Assembly: GCA_947624925.1 (NCBI GenBank)
Contig: CANQMG010000020.1
Location: 1-18,915 of the forward strand
DNA from: an uncultured Clostridia bacterium
Lineage (GTDB): Bacteria > Bacillota > Clostridia > TANB77 > CAG-508
Reading direction: 5' to 3'
DNA length: 18,915 nt
Shown here: one piece after another, positions 13,729-18,915 of the stretch
Position numbering within the stretch: the stretch's first letter is position 1
How the letters are laid out: every line of letters starts with the position of its first letter
The notes under the pieces: model-generated
Databases searched by the model: none
Told to the model about the DNA's origin: nothing
The model's input: only the letters and a program-made list of their open reading frames with translations
Made by a program: the position numbers and the translations under genes

Positions 13729-14724
13729 TTAGTAATCTAACTTCATTGCTTTTTTTACTTTTTTCATAGTTTCTTTTGCTTGCTCTCTTGCTCTTTGAGT
13801 ACCATCCATAAGAATTTGTCTTAATTCTTCTGGTCTTTGTTCATAATATTTTCTTTTTTCTCTTATTGGAGTAAGTGCTTTTATTATATTTTCTATCAAT
13901 TGCTTTTTACACGCAACACATCCACGCTTTCCTGCCTTACATTCTTCACATATTTTTTTTACTTCATCTTTACTAAATAAATTATGGTAATATGCTACCA
14001 TACATATATCAGGATTTCCTAAATCGTCTTTTTTTATTCTATTTGGATCTGTTAATGCACCCATTACTTTTTTAGAAATTTCTTCGTCTGTATCTGATAA
14101 ATATATGGCATTTCCTAATGATTTTCCCATTTTCTCGTTTCCATCTAATCCTTTAATTCTTTTGTTTGAACTAAGTATAGCTCTAGGCTCTACTAAAGTT
14201 TCTCCATATATACTATTAAATTTTCTTACAATTTCTCTGCATTGTTCAATAAGTGGTAATTGATCTTCTCCAACTGGAACAACCTCTCCTTCAAATGCTG
14301 TTATATCTCCTGCTTGACTTACAGGATATCCTAAAAAACCATATGTTACACTTTCACCAAATAATTCTTTTTTTTGTGCAATCTCTGTTTTTACTGTAGG
14401 ATTTCTTTGAAGTCTTGCTATCGTAACCAAATTTGAATAAAAAACTGTTAATTCTGCTATTTCTGGAATCATAGATTGTAAAAATATCGTTGTTTTTTTG
14501 GGATCTATTCCAACAGATAGATAATCTAATAATACTTCATAAACATTTTTTCTAACTTTTTCTGGATTATTAAAATTATCTGTTAATGCTTGAACATCTG
14601 CTATCATAACATGACAATCATATTCATCTTGCATTTTAACTCTTGTTTGTAAAGAGCCAAAATAATGACCTATATGTAATTTTCCAGTTGGTCTATCTCC
14701 TGTTAACATTTTTATCTTTTTCAT
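13729..14724 (-). CDS. trpS: Tryptophanyl-tRNA synthetase with iron-sulfur-type Cys motif
   Basis: A 331-residue class I synthetase that charges tRNA-Trp. GDRPTGKLHIGH (9-20) carries the HIGH signature, and EKMGKS (197-202) is the KMSKS loop. I chose the ATG at 14724 because GGAGG lies 6 nt before it; a longer frame from 14751 reads through that Shine-Dalgarno. The gene start overlaps the end of the upstream glycosyltransferase gene by 32 nt. Cysteines C241, C262, C269 and C272 (C-x20-C-x6-C-x2-C, with an extra C259) resemble the [4Fe-4S] site of Thermotoga TrpRS but with two fewer residues in the first spacer. No T-box leader is present, consistent with operon expression. Confidence 0.96.
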   Translation of the reverse strand: MKKIKMLTGDRPTGKLHIGHYFGSLQTRVKMQDEYDCHVMIADVQALTDNFNNPEKVRKNVYEVLLDYLSVGIDPKKTTIFLQSMIPEIAELTVFYSNLVTIARLQRNPTVKTEIAQKKELFGESVTYGFLGYPVSQAGDITAFEGEVVPVGEDQLPLIEQCREIVRKFNSIYGETLVEPRAILSSNKRIKGLDGNEKMGKSLGNAIYLSDTDEEISKKVMGALTDPNRIKKDDLGNPDICMVAYYHNLFSKDEVKKICEECKAGKRGCVACKKQLIENIIKALTPIREKRKYYEQRPEELRQILMDGTQRAREQAKETMKKVKKAMKLDY

Positions 14725-15805
14725 TTTCTTCCTCCATATTATTTTTTTCAAAATTTTTATATCCTATAGCTATTATTGCCATTACCAATAATAAAAACGA
14801 TAATGCCTTCCATATTCCACTTTCTAATAATATTATTGCAAACATTCCTAATGATGCACTTATTCCATACATTATTAAAACTGCTTGTTTTTGTGTAAAT
14901 CCTTTTTTTAGCATTATATGATGTAAGTGTCCTTTATCTGCTTTCATTATGGCTTTTAAGGATTTACCTTTTATAACTCTTCTTACAATTGCCATTAATG
15001 TATCAAATACTGGTAATGCAAGTACAATTAAAGGTGCGACAATAACCACTAAAGTATATGTTTTAGCAACACCAAATATTGATATTACAGCTAAACAATA
15101 TCCCAAAAAATTTGAACCGGTATCCCCTATAAATGTTCTTGCAGGGTTAAAATTAAATGGTAAAAAACCGGTTAACGCACCAGATAATGCAGTTATTAGT
15201 AATATTGCAATTAATGGTGAATCATTTAATGCAAATATTATAAGTAATGATAAGCACGCAATTAATGTAATACCTGTAGATAGTCCATCTAAACCATCTA
15301 TTAAATTTATAGCATTAGTTACTCCAACTATCCATCCTACTGTTAATATTACTGAAAAAATATCTGGCAATCCTATTTTATATAAAAATGGTATATTTAT
15401 ATGCTCTATTCTTAGTCCAAATAATACAACAACAACAGCTGCTATTATTTGAGCAATTAATTTTACTATTGCTGGTAGATTTCTTATATCATCTATAAAG
15501 CATGTTACTGAAATAATTAATGCACCTATTAAAAATCCTATTAATCTAAGATAGTAATTTTCTTTTCCAAATAAATCTATTGTATTTTCAACACTCATTG
15601 ATATTAATAAATAAGCAATTGACACAATAAATCCAGCTATTACAGCAATTCCTCCTAATCTTGGCATTACTGTTGTATTTACTCTTCTTTCATCTTTTGG
15701 CAAATCTACTGCTCCTATTTTTTTTGCTAATTTTATCGTATATGGAGTTATTTCAAATGTAGTTATAAATGCTAATAAAAAGGCTATTGCTATATCTCCC
15801 CACAT
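14693..15805 (-). CDS. tagO: Undecaprenyl-phosphate sugar-1-phosphate transferase (MraY/WecA/TagO family)
   Basis: A 370-residue polytopic membrane enzyme with about ten hydrophobic segments. It attaches a sugar-1-phosphate, most likely N-acetylglucosamine-1-phosphate, from a UDP-sugar to undecaprenyl phosphate, the first step of teichoic acid or other wall polymer synthesis. Motifs are MPRLGG (47-52), FIDDIRN with D105 and D106, NAINLIDGLDGL (164-175), FIGDTGS (225-231) and the cytosolic KGHLHH (291-296). The HLHH motif groups it with WecA/TagO rather than MraY. GGGGG lies before the ATG at 15805. The gene is 10 nt after rpiB-like and overlaps trpS by 32 nt. Sugar specificity is inferred, not shown. 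Confidence 0.88.
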   Translation of the reverse strand: MWGDIAIAFLLAFITTFEITPYTIKLAKKIGAVDLPKDERRVNTTVMPRLGGIAVIAGFIVSIAYLLISMSVENTIDLFGKENYYLRLIGFLIGALIISVTCFIDDIRNLPAIVKLIAQIIAAVVVVLFGLRIEHINIPFLYKIGLPDIFSVILTVGWIVGVTNAINLIDGLDGLSTGITLIACLSLLIIFALNDSPLIAILLITALSGALTGFLPFNFNPARTFIGDTGSNFLGYCLAVISIFGVAKTYTLVVIVAPLIVLALPVFDTLMAIVRRVIKGKSLKAIMKADKGHLHHIMLKKGFTQKQAVLIMYGISASLGMFAIILLESGIWKALSFLLLVMAIIAIGYKNFEKNNMEEENEKDKNVNRR

Positions 15806-15815
15806 GATTTTCCCC

Positions 15816-16262
15816 CTATTTCATATTTTCATTTTCTATTTCTTCTAACATATCTAATCTTTCTTTATATCTTCCACCTTTAAATTCTGATGAAAGCCAA
15901 TTTCTCACAATACATATAGCTTCATTTACTGTAACATAATCTCCGCCTAATGTAATTACATTTATATCATCATCCATTTTTGCAAATTTTGCAGCAGTTT
16001 CATTCCAAATTGTTCCTGCCCTTATACCCTTGTATTTATTTGCAACTACTGTCATACCATTTCCAGATCTACAGCATAGTATGCCACCTTCACATTTTTT
16101 ATCTTGTACTAATTTTGCAACTTTGCTTGCATAAATTGGATAATCTGTTCTTTCTTCACTATCTGTTCCAACATCTATGTATTTTATGTCTTTTTCTTCT
16201 AAATATTTTTTTATTTCTTCTTTTAATTTAAATCCTCCATGATCACTACCTATAGCTAACAT
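15816..16262 (-). CDS. rpiB: RpiB/LacA/LacB-family sugar-phosphate isomerase, altered active site
   Basis: A 148-residue protein of the RpiB fold. N-terminal SDHGGFKLKEEI (6-17), ERTDYPIYASKVA (37-49) and GILCCRSGNGMTVVANK (60-76) align well with RpiB. C64 is at the base position, S66 replaces Thr67, and R131 and R135 fit the phosphate arginines (GGRYKER). Compared with the E. coli protein as I remember it, the ring-opening His98-Asn99 pair is Asp97-Asp98 here, the H of YPHYA is Ile, and the H of GGRH is Tyr. The protein is therefore in the family, but interconversion of ribose-5-P and ribulose-5-P is not guaranteed. GGGAGG precedes the start. It is first in the minus-strand cluster. Confidence 0.8.
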   Translation of the reverse strand: MLAIGSDHGGFKLKEEIKKYLEEKDIKYIDVGTDSEERTDYPIYASKVAKLVQDKKCEGGILCCRSGNGMTVVANKYKGIRAGTIWNETAAKFAKMDDDINVITLGGDYVTVNEAICIVRNWLSSEFKGGRYKERLDMLEEIENENMK

Positions 16263-16293
16263 ACATAATACCTCCCTTTTTTAATATGTATTA

Positions 16294-16322
16294 AATATAT
16301 CATAAATGCATATATATTACAA
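16294..16322 (-). promoter_or_regulatory. Possible sigma-A promoter of the rpiB-to-obgE cluster
   Basis: On the minus strand, TTGTAA (16322-16317), a 17-bp spacer and TATATT (16299-16294), about 32 nt before the rpiB-like start. The spacing is ideal but the region is so AT-rich that chance matches are easy. Confidence 0.4.
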
Positions 16323-16413
16323 GATAAAATGATTTTTTTTATTATGTTCATATTACTTGGGAATACTTTAAAAATAAAAAACATTTAAAACATATTAAAG
16401 GAGATTAGATCTA

Positions 16414-17601
16414 TTGAATAAAAAAATGCGCTTTTATATTTTTTCTTTAAGAAAAAATTTAATTTCTATTTTATTTATATTATTTACATTATGTTTAGTA
16501 ATCTTTTCAAAACAAAATATAACTGCAGCTAAAAATGGATTATTACTGTGGGTCAATAATGTTGTACCATCATTATTTCCATTTTTTATAGCAACAGAAT
16601 TACTTAGTCAAACAAATATTGTAGATTATATTGGTAGAATATTTAATAAAATTATGCAACCTCTTTTTAATGTTTCTGGAATTGGAGCTTATGCATTGGT
16701 ACTTGGTATAATTAGTGGCTATCCTGTAGGAGCAAAGATTGTAACTGAATTTAGGCAAAAAAATTTGTGTACTAAAGAGGAGGCAGAAAGATTAATTACT
16801 TTTACGAATAATTCTGGTCCTCTTTTTATTTTAGGTACTGTGGGCATAGGACTTTTTTATGATGTAAGTATTGGTATACTACTTTTAATTACTCACTTAC
16901 TTTCTGCTTTAACAGTTGGAATAATTTTTAGATTTTGGAAATATAAAACAAGTTCGAATATAAAAAGTAAAAATACAAGCTTTAATTATAATACATCAAC
17001 TACTCCAAGAATTTCGGATTTAGGTAATCTATTAGCAAATAGTATAACTAAAGCAACATCAACAATTATGCTTATTGGTGGTTTTGTTGTATTATTTAGT
17101 ATTGTAATTTCTATATTAAATACAAGTAACTTTTTTGCAATTATATCAAATATATTAGAACCAATTTTTAATTTGTTTGGAATTAGTAAAGATTTTATAA
17201 CTCCAATTTTTTCTGGAATTATAGAGTTAACTACAGGAGTTAATTTAGTAAGTATTGTTCCTTCAAAATATATAAGTACAAATATCATTATATGTGCATT
17301 TTTATTAGGTTTTGGTGGAATATCAATTTTACTTCAAGTTTTTAGTATAACTTCTAAATCAGATATTTCTATAAAGCCTTATATTATTGGAAAAATTATG
17401 CAAGGATTTATTGCAGCATTTTATACGTATATTGCATTAAATAACTTTGAAATATTGGATTTAAATTTAACTATGGTAAACAGTAAAAATACTAACTTTA
17501 TAAATAACGCTCTTATAATTATTGCTATATTAGCACTTCTATTTTTTATTATCAATAAGTTTAGAAAACAAACTAGTAAGAGTATTAGAAAGTTTGTATA
17601 A
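16414..17601 (+). CDS. ylbJ: Sporulation integral membrane protein YlbJ
   Basis: A 395-residue polytopic membrane protein of the nucleoside-recognition/Gate-domain superfamily. Recognised YlbJ blocks are AAKNGLLLWVNNVVPSLFPF near 38-57, the ISGYPVGAKI segment near 108-117, the SGPLFILGTVGIGLFYD segment near 135-152, and the second Gate-like half ending with GFGGISILLQVFS. In Bacillus, YlbJ is made under sigma-E in the mother cell and is needed for normal spore formation. The start is a TTG at 16414, ten bases after AAAGGAG (16397-16403); the first ATG (16426) is 22 nt from that site and so less likely. Divergent from rpiB. The stop codon lies within the terminator hairpin. Confidence 0.9.
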   Translation: MNKKMRFYIFSLRKNLISILFILFTLCLVIFSKQNITAAKNGLLLWVNNVVPSLFPFFIATELLSQTNIVDYIGRIFNKIMQPLFNVSGIGAYALVLGIISGYPVGAKIVTEFRQKNLCTKEEAERLITFTNNSGPLFILGTVGIGLFYDVSIGILLLITHLLSALTVGIIFRFWKYKTSSNIKSKNTSFNYNTSTTPRISDLGNLLANSITKATSTIMLIGGFVVLFSIVISILNTSNFFAIISNILEPIFNLFGISKDFITPIFSGIIELTTGVNLVSIVPSKYISTNIIICAFLLGFGGISILLQVFSITSKSDISIKPYIIGKIMQGFIAAFYTYIALNNFEILDLNLTMVNSKNTNFINNALIIIAILALLFFIINKFRKQTSKSIRKFV

Positions 17602-17617
17602 ACTTTCCAATACTCTT
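17578..17617 (+). terminator. Hairpin spanning the ylbJ stop codon
   Basis: Bases 17578-17595 pair with 17600-17617, an 18-bp stem with one A-C mismatch and a 4-nt loop. The TAA stop (17599-17601) is at the tip, and the last codons of ylbJ (about KSIRKFV) form the left arm. Only a weak T-tract (CTTTAATT) follows, so it may serve as a weak or shared stop for the two converging genes. Confidence 0.6.
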
Positions 17618-17654
17618 TAATTAAAGATCAAAATTTACATTTTTTACATATTTT

Positions 17655-18617
17655 CTATTCTGCAGGATCAATTATAGTTCCACTTAACCAACTTCTTAAT
17701 AATATATTTAACCCTTCTGAGTTTTGATTTTGTCCATTCAAATAGATTACACTTTCAACTGTTCCTGTTATTTTCTTTTTTTCATCTGCTAATAATTTTT
17801 CATCTTTATTTCCATCATATGTCCATGTATTTGCATTATATTCATATTTATTTCCATTTCCCTCATAAGAATAATACTTCCATACATATTTATACGCATA
17901 ATCTGGATTATTAATGACGTCACTTTCAGCATAACCCCATATCAGTTGAGTTGGACATTTACCATTAAGTACTGGAAAATTAGTATTATTACACACTATA
18001 CTCACAACCCATCCTTCACCATTTGAGTCGTTAATCACCACAAATACTCCTTCCATATTACCATCTTCTTCTATTTGTTTTATTAAATCTGGCTCTACAG
18101 TAGGTATTTTTTCTGTATCTAATATTACGTTTGTCCAAGTTTGTCCTACAACTATCATATCAGATTCAGTTGTATTACTTGTTTTTTTTGGTCCTGTAAT
18201 GTTTCCTCTTGTATCTACTGTATATACATTTCCACTTGGGAATGTTACTGTCCAGCCTGTTGTTTTATTACCTGTTACACTTTCTGCCTCTTTTTCCATT
18301 TTTAAACTTGCATTTTCATCATTTAAGCTTTCCATTACATATTCTCCATATGCTAATTCTATTGCCTCTTTTTCTGCCTCTGTTTGATATTGGTCTGCTG
18401 CAGTTTCTGCGTGTTTTATTATGTTTTCTCTCATTATATAACTTATGCTTACCATTGCTAATATTAATAATATTATTATTGTTAATATTAAGGCAATTAG
18501 AGTTATGCCTGATTTAGATGTATTATTTAATGTTTTATGGTAATCTCTTTGAAGATGGGCAGGCACAAGACTTGCCCCTACAGGCATTTTCTTATTCTTT
18601 CTTAATTTTTTGTACAT
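17655..18617 (-). CDS. Type IV pilin-like / pseudopilin protein with repeat-derived leader
   Basis: A 320-residue protein. A basic leader (residues 1-36) is followed by SGITLIALILTIIILLILA (36-54), a type III-like pilin N-terminal segment. Gly37 is the expected prepilin peptidase position, but the +5 residue is Ala42 instead of Glu. A predicted amphipathic helix (about 62-112) and a variable C-terminal beta-rich region follow, with GWTVTFPSGNVYTVDTRGNI around 121-140. Residues 12-26 (PVGASLVPAHLQRDY) are encoded by a copy of the dispersed hairpin repeat. The start at 18617 is 11 nt after GGAGG; an ATG closer to the Shine-Dalgarno runs into a stop at once. No pilus assembly genes are in view. 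The exact function is unknown. Confidence 0.7.
   Translation of the reverse strand: MYKKLRKNKKMPVGASLVPAHLQRDYHKTLNNTSKSGITLIALILTIIILLILAMVSISYIMRENIIKHAETAADQYQTEAEKEAIELAYGEYVMESLNDENASLKMEKEAESVTGNKTTGWTVTFPSGNVYTVDTRGNITGPKKTSNTTESDMIVVGQTWTNVILDTEKIPTVEPDLIKQIEEDGNMEGVFVVINDSNGEGWVVSIVCNNTNFPVLNGKCPTQLIWGYAESDVINNPDYAYKYVWKYYSYEGNGNKYEYNANTWTYDGNKDEKLLADEKKKITGTVESVIYLNGQNQNSEGLNILLRSWLSGTIIDPAE
18540..18583 (+). repeat. Dispersed hairpin repeat, copy inside the pilin-like gene
   Basis: GTAATCTCTTTGAAGAT, then the core GGGCAGG-CACAAGA-CTTGCCC and CTAC. One arm carries CTTGCCC instead of CCTGCCC, as in the right-edge copy. The flank TAAT.TCTTTG is shared with the copies at 1339 and 18704. 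It is in frame with the pilin-like gene, on the antisense strand relative to its own GGCAGGCACAAG orientation. Confidence 0.82.
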
Positions 18618-18703
18618 CTCTACATTTTCCTCCTTTGATTTTTTATTTTTTATATTAATTAAATCTATAAAGATTTAAAATTTAATAACAATTTTAATTT
18701 AGG

Positions 18704-18776
18704 GTAATTTCTTTGGAACTTGGCAGGCACAAGACCTGCCCCTACGTATGTTTTAACGTTTTTATGTGTTTTAATG
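18704..18776 (+). repeat. Dispersed hairpin repeat, copy 2 (full-length)
   Basis: A 73-nt near-duplicate of 1339-1412: three substitutions and one deleted G in the left 19 bases, then 55 identical bases through GTTTTAATG. It lies about 90 bp upstream of the pilin-like gene start. Confidence 0.85.
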
Positions 18777-18810
18777 AAATTATTATTTTTTATTAATTAA
18801 TTTTTTAACC

Positions 18811-18874
18811 ATAAAATTTTATTCTATTTTATTGCACAATTTTACAATATAAAATTTTAATTCTATTTTATTTG
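18811..18874 (+). repeat. AT-rich tandem pair between two hairpin repeats
   Basis: ATAAAATTTTATTCTATTTT (18811-18830) recurs at 18849-18870 with one inserted A, both followed by a similar ATT(T)G. The pair lies between the direct (18704-18776) and inverted (18877-18915) hairpin repeats. Confidence 0.55.
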
Positions 18875-18876
18875 AT

Positions 18877-18915
18877 TGTAGGGGCAAGTCTTGTGCTTGC
18901 CCATCTTCGAAGGAA
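18877..18915 (-). repeat. Dispersed hairpin repeat, inverted copy cut by the window edge
   Basis: TGTAGGGGCAAGTCTTGTGC followed by TTGCCCATCTTCGAAGGAA, the reverse orientation of the copies at 1339, 18540 and 18704. It is closest to the pilin-gene copy (CAAGTCTTGTG core and the ATCTTC.AAG tail) and runs off the right edge. Confidence 0.8.

Noticed and set aside
13644..14760. T-box or tryptophan attenuator for trpS
   Set aside because: trpS overlaps the upstream gene and no T-box motif or long leader is present.
16361..16389. Possible sigma-E promoter for ylbJ (ATACT, 14 bp, CATTTAAA)
   Set aside because: The -10 match is weak and the implied start would leave almost no leader before the Shine-Dalgarno.
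18540..18915. CRISPR array at the right end
   Set aside because: Repeat copies differ in orientation and spacing and have palindromic cores with no regular spacers; cas genes are absent.

Overview
The window is about 19 kb of very AT-rich DNA from a low-GC, endospore-forming Gram-positive bacterium. I infer an uncultured-type Clostridia lineage. The support is: spore genes (spoVAD, spoVAE, an H-type small acid-soluble spore protein, ylbJ), strong GGAGG ribosome binding sites, a Firmicutes-style yrzE-like/tgt/queA neighbourhood, and a clostridial pilin-like protein with a 'GITLIALILTIIILLILA' segment. Species cannot be named from the sequence.

Layout. Positions 1-1324 (+) hold the end of a spoVA operon (truncated spoVAD, then spoVAE) and a small sspH-like gene whose last codons lie inside a long terminator hairpin. 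Positions 1434-3901 (-) hold a metal-resistance operon: an ArsR/SmtB repressor and a Zn/Cd-type P1B ATPase, overlapping by 4 nt, behind a consensus promoter with a perfect 10-2-10 operator. Positions 4067-5145 (+) hold the rplM-rpsI operon with a structured leader and a strong terminator. From 16262 down to 5227 (-) runs a long, tightly packed housekeeping cluster: rpiB-like, tagO/wecA-like, trpS, obgE, a membrane-anchored zincin-like protein, queA, tgt, a WG-repeat protein, a yrzE-like membrane protein (TIGR04086), a kinase-like protein, a relic of a second TIGR04086 gene, and a minimal nucleotidyltransferase. ylbJ (+, 16414-17601) diverges from rpiB. A pilin-like gene (-, 17655-18617) converges on ylbJ.

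How the genes fit together. spoVAD/spoVAE and ylbJ are sporulation membrane or uptake functions, and sspH encodes a spore-core protein. queA and tgt act in succession on queuosine tRNA modification and are translationally packed. tagO/wecA starts cell-wall or capsule polymer synthesis on undecaprenyl phosphate. The CzrA/CadC-like repressor and the ATPase form a self-contained metal-efflux circuit. Two membrane-anchored extracytoplasmic proteins (zincin and WG-repeat) sit among the housekeeping genes, and the kinase-like and nucleotidyltransferase genes look like lineage-specific additions.

The most notable signals are: (1) a dispersed small hairpin repeat with two nearly identical 73-74 nt copies about 17 kb apart, an inverted partial copy at the right edge, and a copy inserted in frame into the N-terminal leader of the pilin-like protein; (2) a decayed duplicate of the TIGR04086 gene upstream of an orphan MNT-type nucleotidyltransferase, bracketing the kinase-like gene; (3) a TrpRS with the iron-sulfur cysteine signature, two residues shorter than in Thermotoga; (4) an RpiB-like protein lacking the ring-opening histidine; (5) stop codons embedded in terminator hairpins. 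I do not see a coherent new defence or biosynthetic system. The repeat family, the duplicated-relic locus and the kinase-like protein are the best leads.
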